Shown here one piece after another: positions 26,197 through 34,356 of a DNA stretch of 42,576 bases (position 1 is its first letter; every line of letters begins with the position of its first letter). This DNA is from Omnitrophica bacterium GWA2_41_15 (GTDB taxonomy: Bacteria; Omnitrophota; Gorgyraeia; Gygaellales; Profunditerraquicolaceae): positions 1 to 42,576 of the forward strand of contig CAKKSP010000011.1 in assembly GCA_919902045.1 (NCBI GenBank). Direction: 5' to 3'. Below the pieces are notes generated by a model. That model was not told the DNA's origin. It saw only the letters and a program-made list of their open reading frames with translations, and made no database searches. A program made the translations under genes and the position numbers.

Positions 26197-27687
26197 TTAA
26201 GATACTCTAATATCTTCTAAGTGTAAGGCAGGATTAGAGATAAGGTTAACTTTAACGTGGAATTTACGTTCAATAAGATACAGGCCTTGTTTTGATTTAA
26301 GGATCTCATCAACTATCACGGGATTTAAAGAAACACTAACCTCTTTTACCCGGTTATTTTGCAGGTATTTTTTCAGCTCGCGCTGCGCATCAATTGAAAC
26401 TGTCAGGGCAGATTTTATCTTTGCTCTTCCCTGGCAATATGGGCAAACCTGATATGACAACATCTGGATAGTGCGATGAACCCGCTCCCTTGTCATTTCT
26501 ACTACACCAAAACGGGAAATCCCTAAAATATCATATTTGGCCTTATCTGTACTTAGCGCTTTTTTAAGTACATTGAAAACTTCCCTTCTATGCCCTTCTT
26601 TTTCCATATCAATAAAATCAATTACGATTATCCCGCCAAGGTCGCGTAATTTTAGCTGCCGCGCCACTTCCTGGGCTGCTTCACAATTCACTTTAAAAGC
26701 CATATCTTCCTGTTCAATATTACGTTTGAATCCGCCGCTATTGACATCAATTACCACTAAACCTTCCGTCGGCTCTATAACTAAATAAGCTTTAGATTTC
26801 AGGTAAACTTTACTTTCGTGAATCCGGTTAATCTGGCGCTCAATATCATTATTTTCAAAAAGATTTCCCTGGGGATAATAGTGCACGCGCCCTGAAAGAT
26901 ATTTTAAAAACGTCTTCATAAAACGCATGATCCGGTAATATTCTTCTTTTGAATCAACGACCAATTTATCTACATCGTCGGCAAAAGAATCCCTGATTAC
27001 CCTAAGCGTAAGGTCATACTCTTCATAAACAACCGCCGGTGCTTTCCTTTTTTCTAAACCTTCCGACATCTTGTCCCAGAGTTTACTTAAGAAATGTACA
27101 TCATTATCAAGCTCTTGCTTTGATTTTCCGCTTGCAGCTGTCCGCACAATAAAACCGGCATCTTTAGGCAATTTTAACTCATGCAAAACTTGCTTCAGGC
27201 GCCTTCGCTCATCATCCTCTTCAATCCGTCGCGATACTCCGATATGATTCTGGTGCGGAGTAAGCACAAGATATCTTCCGGCAAGGCCAATATTACAAGA
27301 AAGCCGCGGGCCTTTGGTGCCAAATTGTTCTTTTACAACCTGCACCATTACTTCTTGATTCTTTTTTATGGTTTCTTTGGGGGATTTTTTAGAACGCTGG
27401 GGCTTTTTAACCTGCTTATCTTCATCAGGGCCTTCATCGCTAGATGATTCATGTTCAAGCATTTCTTCAAGTTCAGAAAGATAAAGAAAACCTTTTTTGA
27501 GAAGGCCGATATCTACAAAGGCAGCTCCTAATGCCGGAAGCACAGCATCAATACGGCCTTTATAAATATTTCCGACGATAGTTTTATCCTGCGGCCGTTC
27601 TATATAAAACTCTTCGAGTACCCCATTATTAACAATGGCTACTCTTTTCTCGCCTGATTCAATATTGATTAAGATTTCTTTTGGCAT
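26197..27687 (-). CDS. rng: Ribonuclease E/G family endoribonuclease
   Basis: This 496-residue RNase, like RNase G in size, cleaves single-stranded AU-rich RNA in rRNA maturation and mRNA decay. It has the S1 domain entry NIYKGRIDAVLPALGAAFVDIG (residues ~40-61), interrupted by a charged, Ser/Glu/Lys-rich insert (about 75-107). The 5'-sensor and DNase-like region follow, with metal ligands in VIDVNSGGF and IIVIDFIDMEKEGHR. The Zn-link appears as CPYCQGRA. It is preceded by a 45-bp repeat, only a weak ribosome site is visible, and rplU follows. rne and rng cannot be told apart with certainty. Confidence 0.93.
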   Translation of the reverse strand: MPKEILINIESGEKRVAIVNNGVLEEFYIERPQDKTIVGNIYKGRIDAVLPALGAAFVDIGLLKKGFLYLSELEEMLEHESSSDEGPDEDKQVKKPQRSKKSPKETIKKNQEVMVQVVKEQFGTKGPRLSCNIGLAGRYLVLTPHQNHIGVSRRIEEDDERRRLKQVLHELKLPKDAGFIVRTAASGKSKQELDNDVHFLSKLWDKMSEGLEKRKAPAVVYEEYDLTLRVIRDSFADDVDKLVVDSKEEYYRIMRFMKTFLKYLSGRVHYYPQGNLFENNDIERQINRIHESKVYLKSKAYLVIEPTEGLVVIDVNSGGFKRNIEQEDMAFKVNCEAAQEVARQLKLRDLGGIIVIDFIDMEKEGHRREVFNVLKKALSTDKAKYDILGISRFGVVEMTRERVHRTIQMLSYQVCPYCQGRAKIKSALTVSIDAQRELKKYLQNNRVKEVSVSLNPVIVDEILKSKQGLYLIERKFHVKVNLISNPALHLEDIRVS

Positions 27688-27698
27688 ATTATCTCTTT

Positions 27699-27743
27699 AG
27701 GGACATTTCTTAACATGCAAATTACTTGCTAAGAAATGTCCCT
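27699..27743. repeat. 45-bp near-palindromic element, copy B (5' of rng)
   Basis: Same length and ends as copy A (AGGGACATTTCT...AGAAATGTCCCT), with central differences. It fits exactly between the DUF2344 stop codon (27749) and the weak ribosome site of the RNase gene, so its right edge is 11 nt from the ATG. Confidence 0.88.
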
Positions 27744-27748
27744 GTTTA

Positions 27749-28048
27749 TTATATAAATCTAGCTGCCTTTATCTGAACCCCTTCAGGAAGTTCTGCTTGA
27801 AATTTTTCCTGAAAATCTTTTAAACTAATAAAATCCCTAAGCGAAAATATTGCTTCTTCATTTTCGCTTTCTATCCCCAGCTTAAGCGCCCTCTGAGTGC
27901 TAATCTTAAAATGAGGACTAAACCCTTCGGTAACCTTCATCGGAAGGCTTGCCCTGCGCGCTGCCCGGGAAAATAAACGCATTAAATCAAGGTGGGATAT
28001 ATACCTTGGAAAGCCTTTTTTTGTAAAAATAAAAGCGACTTTAAACAC
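27749..28048 (-). CDS. Short DUF2344 (radical SAM-associated) protein
   Basis: This 99-residue protein matches the first half of DUF2344, also known as the TIGR03936 radical SAM-associated domain. It has FTKKGFPRYISHLDLMRLFSRA, RRASLPMKVTEGFSPHFKIS and LKLGIESENEEAIF, ending LPEGVQIKAARFI. Usually the domain follows a radical SAM domain or gene next to rne/rng. Here the RNase gene is downstream as expected, but the upstream partner is missing and pilQ ends 3 nt before it. The domain is commonly nearer 200 residues, so this is a trimmed version or a decayed remnant ending at the repeat. Function is unknown. Confidence 0.8.
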   Translation of the reverse strand: MFKVAFIFTKKGFPRYISHLDLMRLFSRAARRASLPMKVTEGFSPHFKISTQRALKLGIESENEEAIFSLRDFISLKDFQEKFQAELPEGVQIKAARFI

Positions 28049-28051
28049 CGA

Positions 28052-29575
28052 TTAATTTTTTTTATCAAAACCGAATTTTTTTTCTAACGCGCCGATATTT
28101 TCCGCGCTATTATCTTCATCTCTAACAATATGAGCTTTAATAAAAATTATCAATTCAATTTTTTCCGAATCATTAGTATCTCTGCTAAAAAACTTTCCTA
28201 AAAGCGGGATCTTTCTTAAGAAAGGTATTCCAATATTACTTTTGCCTTTTACATCCTTAAGTAAACCACCAATTACTACAGTTTCTCCGTCCTGAACTAA
28301 AATCCTTGTTTCTGCTTCACGAGACTCAATAATTGGATACGAATCCGCCGTAGTTGTATATGTGGCAATGGCAGGATGCACTATCATATTGATATACTTA
28401 TCTCCGCAAACCTGAGGCACAACATTAAGCTGAATTCCAATATCCTGATAATAATCAAGGCTTTTTGTAACTGTTTCTGAACTCTGAGTACTTTCTTCGG
28501 ATTTAAGAATAGGGTATTTTGTCCCAACTAAAATTGTTGCCTCCTGATTATTTAATGTCATTATCCTGGGAGCAGAAAGAGTATTAGTCTGCACATCTTC
28601 TTCAAGCGCAAATATCATTGCCTCAAATTGAGATCCTGTAAGCTTACGGTATATAACTTCAAGCCCTCCCGCGCCCGGACTAATACCGTTAGCACTATCA
28701 GCGACAGCCGAAGTAATACCAGTAGTACTTAAAACACGCGCTCCAAGAGAAGCCTGAGTAACACCAGCTTTAGATTTATCAACAGGTGTCTGGCCAATTG
28801 TACCAGTTACTCCACCTGCCTGCTGATCTCGCGTAGCCCAATCAAAACCAATATCTTTAAGCTTATCGCGGTTTACTTCCATTATCCTAGCTTCTATCAA
28901 TATCTGCACAGGCTTAACATCGATTTTTTCTATTACATCTTTAATCTTGTCCATGCTTGGAGGAATATCGCTGACTATCAAAGTCTTAGACCTGACTTTT
29001 TCTTCTCCTCCTTTTCGTTCTCTTTTTGACAATTCTGTAGTACCAAATGCCCATCCACCTTGGCCGGTCATTTCAAGAATAGTAACTTTTCCTCTTGGGG
29101 ATAATTGCGGTTCAATAGCTTTTTTAGCATCTAAGGCATCGATAAATTTTAGGTCGAACACCTCTGTTACGGTAGGTTGTACTTGCGCCAGGTCAACCTC
29201 TTGTTTTTTCTGTTCAGTTAGTTTTTCAATCGGAGCTACTGTAATAATATTTCCTTTTTTATCATAGCCAAAACCATGAGTCTTCAAGATAACATCGAGG
29301 GCATTCTCCCAAGGCACATCTACAAGCCTTATGGTAACGTTGCCCATAACTTCGGGGGTAGTGACAATATTAACACCAGCTTTATATGAAATTATTTTAA
29401 GGATATTTTTGATATCCGCGTCTTTAAAATCAAGGGTAACATTACGCGAACTATCAGCTTTAACCTGTTCCGGTACCGCGACAGCAAGAGTTTCCTGCGT
29501 ATTTTCTTCCTGCGCCAAAACAGAAATAGTTATACAGAAAAGCGACGCTACTAAAACTATCGCCACCTTTTTCAT
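28052..29575 (-). CDS. pilQ: Type IV pilus secretin PilQ
   Basis: This 507-residue outer-membrane secretin forms the channel through which the pilus leaves the cell. It has a signal peptide (MKKVAIVLVASLFCITISVLAQ), a secretin/TonB short N-terminal domain (ADIKNILKIISYKAGVNIV...PWENALDVIL, about 52-110), an N1/KH-like region with KIDVKPVQILIEARIMEV, and the C-terminal secretin core with TLSAPRIMTLNNQEATI and GGLLKD...GIPFLRKIPLLGKFF. The AMIN domains found in longer PilQ proteins are absent. A very strong AAAGGAGG ribosome site precedes the ATG, which overlaps the pilP stop (TAATG). Confidence 0.95.
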   Translation of the reverse strand: MKKVAIVLVASLFCITISVLAQEENTQETLAVAVPEQVKADSSRNVTLDFKDADIKNILKIISYKAGVNIVTTPEVMGNVTIRLVDVPWENALDVILKTHGFGYDKKGNIITVAPIEKLTEQKKQEVDLAQVQPTVTEVFDLKFIDALDAKKAIEPQLSPRGKVTILEMTGQGGWAFGTTELSKRERKGGEEKVRSKTLIVSDIPPSMDKIKDVIEKIDVKPVQILIEARIMEVNRDKLKDIGFDWATRDQQAGGVTGTIGQTPVDKSKAGVTQASLGARVLSTTGITSAVADSANGISPGAGGLEVIYRKLTGSQFEAMIFALEEDVQTNTLSAPRIMTLNNQEATILVGTKYPILKSEESTQSSETVTKSLDYYQDIGIQLNVVPQVCGDKYINMIVHPAIATYTTTADSYPIIESREAETRILVQDGETVVIGGLLKDVKGKSNIGIPFLRKIPLLGKFFSRDTNDSEKIELIIFIKAHIVRDEDNSAENIGALEKKFGFDKKN

Positions 29576-29919
29576 TATTGTTCCTCCTTTTTCAACTCAA
29601 GCTCCTTGATCTGGCCATCTTTAATTAAAAAAACTTTTTCCGGTTCAATTTTTAATACCTGATAACCTCCAGCATAGTCTCCGATACGCACAATCGCACC
29701 ACCTAATATAGCATAAGAAAGGCTGTTTTTGTCAAAAATAATCCCTTCAAGCGCAATATCAGCCTCACCTTTTTCCTCCTCGTCTATTTTTAAAAGAATT
29801 CCATCGGCAGTCACAAGCGGTATAAAAGGATTGCGTTTTTTCTTTGCGCTATATTCAAACCCCAATACGCAAATTACAGTTAAAATAATAACCAAAAAAA
29901 CCAATTTATTTTTTAACAT
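29575..29919 (-). CDS. pilP: PilP-like pilus assembly protein
   Basis: This 114-residue protein has an N-terminal membrane anchor (LVFLVIILTVICVLGF, residues ~7-22), then RNPFIPL and a small beta domain (DIALEGIIFDKNSLSYAILGG, VRIGDYAGGYQVLKIEPEKVFLI). The domain resembles PilP/GspC homology regions that link the inner-membrane PilMNO complex to the PilQ secretin. PilP is usually a lipoprotein of ~170 residues; no lipobox is seen here. Its place between pilO and pilQ supports the call. It overlaps pilO by 14 nt. Confidence 0.78.
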   Translation of the reverse strand: MLKNKLVFLVIILTVICVLGFEYSAKKKRNPFIPLVTADGILLKIDEEEKGEADIALEGIIFDKNSLSYAILGGAIVRIGDYAGGYQVLKIEPEKVFLIKDGQIKELELKKEEQ

Positions 29920-30496
29920 ACGCTTTTAAAGTTACAATAAAACTCTGCTTAAGATAAGAATCATTGGAATTTATAATGTGTAGGTCGGAAACTCCGCTTA
30001 AAATATCCATCTGCTCAAGCTTATTCAGGAAAACTCCAAAATTATGGTAATCAGTATCAAATTCAAGGCTTACTGAAAAAGGAGAAAAACTTTGCCCCTC
30101 TACAACTTCATCTTTTAGGCTTTTATTTTTTAGCGGTTTAATCTGAGCCAAACTTATATTCCGCTCATTAGCTATCTCTGAAATTCTTTGTAACAGAATC
30201 ATTATTTCTGATTCACTAATAACCCTTTTTACTAAAACCGCTTCTGTTTTTATCTGTGTATTTTTTGCCTGGCTAAGCCCCAGCTTAACACTTTTTATCT
30301 CTTCAGCCTTAATAGAAATATCTTTTCCTATGTTTTTTAATCCTTTAATTTGGGCAGGAAAAATCATCCCCAGGTCTATGTAAAGAAAAATACCCATGGA
30401 AATAGCAACTAAAATAAGCTTTTTTTTATCCGAGATCAACTCCGTGATAAAAGAATCGTTTGAATTAATTTTTGAAAGCAAATCTTTTATCGTCAT
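29906..30496 (-). CDS. pilO: Type IV pilus inner-membrane protein PilO
   Basis: This 196-residue protein has a single N-terminal transmembrane segment (about residues 28-48, KLILVAISMGIFLYIDLGMIF). A coiled-coil region and a ferredoxin-like domain follow (SEIMILLQRISEIANERNISLAQIKPL, FSVSLEFDTDYHNFGVFLNKLEQM). This is the PilO plan; PilO pairs with PilN at the inner membrane to align the assembly motor with the secretin. It overlaps pilN by 4 nt and pilP by 14 nt, consistent with the pilMNOPQ order. Confidence 0.9.
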   Translation of the reverse strand: MTIKDLLSKINSNDSFITELISDKKKLILVAISMGIFLYIDLGMIFPAQIKGLKNIGKDISIKAEEIKSVKLGLSQAKNTQIKTEAVLVKRVISESEIMILLQRISEIANERNISLAQIKPLKNKSLKDEVVEGQSFSPFSVSLEFDTDYHNFGVFLNKLEQMDILSGVSDLHIINSNDSYLKQSFIVTLKAYVKK

Positions 30497-31092
30497 CTCT
30501 TTTTCTCCATGCCCGGAATCATAACACTCAATGTAAAATCGGTTACATCATAGCCGCCAACTTTACGCTTACTAACCGTAGAAAGCTCTAGCCCGCTAAA
30601 CCCTTGCATAAAATCCTTATCATCCTTGAGCTGCTTCATAAATTTGTTAATTAGCGCCATTTCATCTTTCTGTAAAGAAATTACGCTTGCCTGTAGATTA
30701 AGCCCAACTTGAGAATAAGTAAGCTCTTGAAACCAGATTCCGCCGGGCAGGAGCAAGCTTAACTTATTAAGTTTTGGCGCCCAAAGCAGGCTTTTACTAC
30801 TTAGCTGATTTATTATTTTATCTTCAAGGCTGCGTTGTGCCGTACCACTTTTTAGCTCTTCCCACTGCTTACGCTCGACATCCATAATACCCCATTGACG
30901 CTTAAGCATGCCAAGCTGTGTACTCTTAAAAATAGATAAAACTCCTAAAATAATTTGCACTATGATAATCAAAACTAAAATTCCTGGGATTACAAGAAAG
31001 ACCTGGCTGGGAATAACCTTAACACTCTCATTTGAAACAGGTTTTTTCGCTTTTTGCCTAAGTTCTTCGGGAAGTAAATTTATCTCAATCAT
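30493..31092 (-). CDS. pilN: Type IV pilus inner-membrane protein PilN
   Basis: This protein is about 199 residues. It begins MIEINLLPEELRQKAKK, the conserved cytoplasmic PilN motif (INLLP) that docks into PilM. A transmembrane segment follows (VFLVIPGILVLIIIVQIILGVLSIF, residues ~30-55), then a coiled coil and a small periplasmic domain. I take the ATG at 31092, which is 1 nt after the pilM stop, with GGGG upstream. A longer frame from 31128 would put 12 unrelated residues before the INLLP motif. It works with PilM and PilO. Confidence 0.92.
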   Translation of the reverse strand: MIEINLLPEELRQKAKKPVSNESVKVIPSQVFLVIPGILVLIIIVQIILGVLSIFKSTQLGMLKRQWGIMDVERKQWEELKSGTAQRSLEDKIINQLSSKSLLWAPKLNKLSLLLPGGIWFQELTYSQVGLNLQASVISLQKDEMALINKFMKQLKDDKDFMQGFSGLELSTVSKRKVGGYDVTDFTLSVMIPGMEKKR

Positions 31093-31093
31093 T

Positions 31094-32107
31094 TTATCCC
31101 CGCAGCGCAAGCCCGGTTGCAACCGCAAGCTGAGCTGCTTTTTCTTTTAATTTATCAGTTTCTGTAATATTTTCTGTAGAAATTTGCGAAAATGTGTCCC
31201 AAATTTCCACTTCAATCCCGATATAAGAAGAAAGCTTCTCTTTTAACCCTGCTAAGAGGCTCCCTCCTCCGCTTAAAAATATTTTTTCTACTGAAGACGC
31301 GCTTTGGCTTTCGTAATAATCAAAAGAAGTGCGCACTTCCGAAGCCAGATTTGAGAGCACAAGGTCAATTGCCGCGGCAAAATCTTTAGCCTTTTTTATC
31401 GCGGAATTAATTTTAAGTTCTTCGGCAACTTTAAAATTTTCACCCGTTGCATCTGCAATTCTTTGGGTAATATTACTGCCGCCAATATGGATATCCCGGC
31501 TTAAACGGGGAACCCCTGATTCCAGGATATTTAAATTGCTAAATGCCGAACCAATATTTAATAGTGCCACGGTTTTAGTTTTTACGTTCTCCTGCTGGCC
31601 ATAGTTAAAAAGAAAGGCATTTATAACTGCTAATGAATCTATATCAATCAGATTAATAAATAAACCGCTTCCTTCTACTACTTTAACCCTCTGGTTAATA
31701 AAATCTTTTTTTGCCGCAGCCAATAGCACAAGCATCTTATTATCCGGTAAGCTTGAATTTAAAATATACCCGTCTAAATTAACTTCGTTTAAAGAAAAAG
31801 GGATATGCTTTTGCGCCTCAAATTTTAAAGCTTGGCGAAGCTCGGCATCGTTCATTTTTGGAAAATCAATATAGCGTAAAATCACCGATAATCCAGAAAC
31901 AGAAACTACTGCATTTTTTACCTGGCTAGCTGTGCTAATTTTTTTTAATACCTGCTCTAAATCCATCTGAATTGGCTCAAGATAATAATCGCAAATCGAG
32001 GCTTTGTTGTCTTTTGCGATCTTTAATTTAACAGCCTTTATAGTGTGAGTTCCGATATCAATACCAAGAGTAAAACGGTCTTTAGTCTTGCCTGAAAATT
32101 GTTTCAT
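31094..32107 (-). CDS. pilM: Type IV pilus assembly ATPase-like protein PilM
   Basis: This 337-residue cytoplasmic, actin-like protein has the phosphate-1 motif LGIDIGTHTIKAVKL near residue 12, IRYIDFPKMNDAELRQALKFEAQKHIPF (the typical PilM/FtsA-like 1C region), LLNIGSAFSNLNI (phosphate 2) and EKIFLSGGGSLLAGLKEKL (adenosine motif). PilM binds the N-terminal INLLP peptide of PilN. It follows the PilX-like gene by 3 nt. All expected motifs are present and the length is normal. Confidence 0.94.
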   Translation of the reverse strand: MKQFSGKTKDRFTLGIDIGTHTIKAVKLKIAKDNKASICDYYLEPIQMDLEQVLKKISTASQVKNAVVSVSGLSVILRYIDFPKMNDAELRQALKFEAQKHIPFSLNEVNLDGYILNSSLPDNKMLVLLAAAKKDFINQRVKVVEGSGLFINLIDIDSLAVINAFLFNYGQQENVKTKTVALLNIGSAFSNLNILESGVPRLSRDIHIGGSNITQRIADATGENFKVAEELKINSAIKKAKDFAAAIDLVLSNLASEVRTSFDYYESQSASSVEKIFLSGGGSLLAGLKEKLSSYIGIEVEIWDTFSQISTENITETDKLKEKAAQLAVATGLALRG

Positions 32108-32110
32108 ATA

Positions 32111-32983
32111 TTATGCGCCTTCATCTTGCCATGAGACTAATTCTGGATGAATAAAAGAAATGTCTTCTATAGCTTCTCTGATTGCGTCTTCATCATAAGT
32201 TATATCAACCGTACCAGTTATCTCTGTATCTCCGATAGTTGCACTCGTCTCAGCTAAAATAGTACCATTAATAATAGCATTGCCTGCCATTCGCAAATTA
32301 CCGATTACATATATTATACCATTAAATGCTCCGCCTGTAATCTGCGCATCCCCTTCAACTATCAGTATCCCGCTTCCTGTCCATGTGCTTGTGCTAATAC
32401 GTAGCTCATTTCCCGCAGAAACATTAACCCAAGTAAGCCCTTCAACCGGCGTAACGTTACTAGGAGGATCATTATAAACTGCAGTTGCATATGCTTCAAC
32501 ATCCTCTTTTCCATTTTCAAAAAGATCGGCAAAATTAATTGAAGCATACTCTTCCGTAGGCCCATTAATAGTCACCCCGCCTTTAATATCCAACTCAACG
32601 GTTGTGCGTATCGCATGTTGAAAATTACCTAAATTAATAGGATCGGTTTCTGCTACTGCAGATAAAGATCTGGTTATTACTTCACCCGAAGGCAGAGTAA
32701 CGGTTCCAATAGAATTTATCCTATAATAATTACCCGAAATAAGGGTAGTAGTTGCGCTATAATCATAGCTAGAACCACCTAAGTCTCCTGATACACTATT
32801 GGGCATATTATCAATTGCTTCGGCAATTCCGGATTCTGCCAGCCAGAATGCCCTGACAGAAGAAACGTATTTTTTAGCTTGCGTATTTTGACTTGCGCTT
32901 TTTAAAAAAAACGCTCCGGAAAGAATACTTAAAACAACAATAACCGAAAGTGCCATAATCAGAGCTACGCCGCGTTTACTCAT
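32111..32983 (-). CDS. PilX-like minor pilin-associated protein
   Basis: This 290-residue protein starts KRGVALIMALSVIVVLSILSGAFFL, a PilX/GspK-type N-terminal membrane helix, with the conserved RAFWLAESGIAEAID that follows in PilX_N proteins. Residues ~175-270 are a run of short hydrophobic/glycine turns (STSTWTGSGILIVEG, DAQITGGAFNGIIYVIG, GNAIINGTILAET) suggesting a right-handed beta-helix. Such proteins help start pilus assembly or tip formation. The start overlaps the upstream pseudopilin gene by 8 nt. The family call rests on the N-terminus; the C-terminal fold is inference. Confidence 0.82.
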   Translation of the reverse strand: MSKRGVALIMALSVIVVLSILSGAFFLKSASQNTQAKKYVSSVRAFWLAESGIAEAIDNMPNSVSGDLGGSSYDYSATTTLISGNYYRINSIGTVTLPSGEVITRSLSAVAETDPINLGNFQHAIRTTVELDIKGGVTINGPTEEYASINFADLFENGKEDVEAYATAVYNDPPSNVTPVEGLTWVNVSAGNELRISTSTWTGSGILIVEGDAQITGGAFNGIIYVIGNLRMAGNAIINGTILAETSATIGDTEITGTVDITYDEDAIREAIEDISFIHPELVSWQDEGA

Positions 32984-33599
32984 TTCTAATTTTTAGCTCC
33001 TCACGCAATGTAGTAGTAATAACTCTTCCGCCAATAGCTGTTCTTTGCATACTAATTAATACTATTAGTTTTTTGGTTATTTCGAAATCATACTCGACAA
33101 ATTCCTTAGTAGTATCGTTATAAGTAGTATAAAACGGATTTTCAACTATATCGCTAAAATTCCAGGTTTGCATAACATTTCCGCCGCTAATCAAACTCCG
33201 CGTTATTCTATCAAAGACCGGATCATAATTATAATCTATATAATCTCCGGTTATATACCAAGTATTAGACGCATCACTCCATTGCCACAAATTAAACTTC
33301 AAATGTGTCCCAGAAGGCGTATTAACTGCCTGCGCAATTTCAGAGCCAAGCACGCCTCTAATATCACGAGCGATCCAATCCATCAAATTACGCGTAGCAG
33401 CTTGCATCTCAACTTTTACTCCGCTTATCGAATTACCTGATTCTCCTATATTAAGCGCGATAAATAAAGCGCTCATAATTATACCTAATAAAAGCATACT
33501 TACTAAAACTTCTATAAGACTAAATCCTTTTATTTTAACTGGAAATACGCGTAGAAAGCGAAAAATTACGCGTACTCCCTCTTTCGCTCCAACTGACAT
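32976..33599 (-). CDS. PilW/PulJ-like pseudopilin with a long leader
   Basis: This 207-residue prepilin has the type III cleavage motif IKG-FSLIEVLVSMLLLGIIMSALF, with Glu5 after the cleavage site. A region typical of PilW/GspJ follows (RNLMDWIARDIRGVLGSEI). The only ATG available (33599) gives an unusually long 25-residue basic leader and overlaps the upstream pseudopilin gene by 65 nt; no nearer standard start codon was seen. It probably forms part of the minor-pilin tip complex with its neighbours. Confidence 0.83.
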   Translation of the reverse strand: MSVGAKEGVRVIFRFLRVFPVKIKGFSLIEVLVSMLLLGIIMSALFIALNIGESGNSISGVKVEMQAATRNLMDWIARDIRGVLGSEIAQAVNTPSGTHLKFNLWQWSDASNTWYITGDYIDYNYDPVFDRITRSLISGGNVMQTWNFSDIVENPFYTTYNDTTKEFVEYDFEITKKLIVLISMQRTAIGGRVITTTLREELKIRNE

Positions 33600-33897
33600 T
33601 TACAGTGACCTCCGCTATTCTGGTTCCTACATTACGCGAAAGCGTAATCGTTTCAGAAGATAAACTAGTAAAAGTAGGGGCACTATAACTTGAAATACTG
33701 GTATAAGCAACCCCTTTAATCTGCTCAAGCACAAATTGCGCGTCATTGACAGCTATTACAAGATTGTTATTTGATTCATTAAGCAAGGTTGAGCTGACAA
33801 AAGCAACAAGCATTCCGCTAATAGCGAATAAAAGTATAAACGCAGCAACCATAAGTTCAACTAAAGTAAACGCGCGATTAGATATTTTTATTCTCAT
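33535..33897 (-). CDS. PilV-like pseudopilin
   Basis: The protein is about 120 residues. From the ATG at 33897 the leader is short and classical: MRIKISNRA-FTLVELMVAAFILLFAISGML, with Glu at the right place, although the residue before the cleavage point is Ala rather than Gly. This ATG overlaps the previous stop as ATGA and has AAAGGA a few bases upstream. A longer frame from 33978 would add an arginine-rich stretch not typical of leaders, so I reject it. The body is short and beta-rich, as in PilV/GspI. It belongs to the minor pilin set. Confidence 0.83.
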   Translation of the reverse strand: MRIKISNRAFTLVELMVAAFILLFAISGMLVAFVSSTLLNESNNNLVIAVNDAQFVLEQIKGVAYTSISSYSAPTFTSLSSETITLSRNVGTRIAEVTVNVSWSERGSTRNFSLSTRISS

Positions 33898-34313
33898 TCT
33901 TCCTTTATCTGACATGATACTGCCCCTAAAACCCCTCCGGTAGTAACGGAAAAAATATTTTTCCCGCTTAAACGGCAATGCAAAGGCTTAGCCTGGCATT
34001 GATACCCGGAAGCTTCAAGCCGCAAACAATCATATCTATAACCTTTGAAAGATGAATCATTAAGATAATCATGATCCAAATACGCAGGGGTACCTTGAGT
34101 CAAAGCTAAAATTGTAAGAGGAAAAGTACCCTGATGGTCTTTAGAATAGTTTTCAAGGGCAGCAGAGACAAGTTTAAGCGAAGCCTGGGCAGCGGATTCG
34201 TTTTGAGTGATATTAAGTTTTGTTGCCTGTTCAATTATAAAAATTAAAAGCAAGCTGATTAAAGCCACGCTTACAGTAATTGCTACCAGGCTTTCGGCGC
34301 GGTTATTTTTCAT
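33894..34313 (-). CDS. Divergent pseudopilin without a canonical cleavage motif
   Basis: This 139-residue protein begins MKNNRAESLVAITVSVALISLLLIFII, a hydrophobic pilin-type helix, but G-F-x-x-x-E is missing (RAESLVA instead). Its C-terminal half, with YRYDCLRLEASGYQCQAKPL and NIFSVTTGGVLGAVSC, clearly resembles the two pilins upstream (cysteine pairs and the S/T-T-G-x-V tail). So it is a pilin paralogue that may no longer be processed. A weak extended -10 (TGATAAAAT, 34323-34331) lies just upstream, and the ribosome site is poor. Confidence 0.75.
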   Translation of the reverse strand: MKNNRAESLVAITVSVALISLLLIFIIEQATKLNITQNESAAQASLKLVSAALENYSKDHQGTFPLTILALTQGTPAYLDHDYLNDSSFKGYRYDCLRLEASGYQCQAKPLHCRLSGKNIFSVTTGGVLGAVSCQIKEE

Positions 34314-34356
34314 CTTAAGAAAATTTTATCATAAATAATTTTTTATACAATATAAT

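Noticed and set aside
33898-33978. Longer start for the PilV-like pseudopilin
   Set aside because: The arginine-rich extension contains the ribosome site of the nearer ATG (33897), which overlaps the upstream stop as ATGA and gives a normal short leader.
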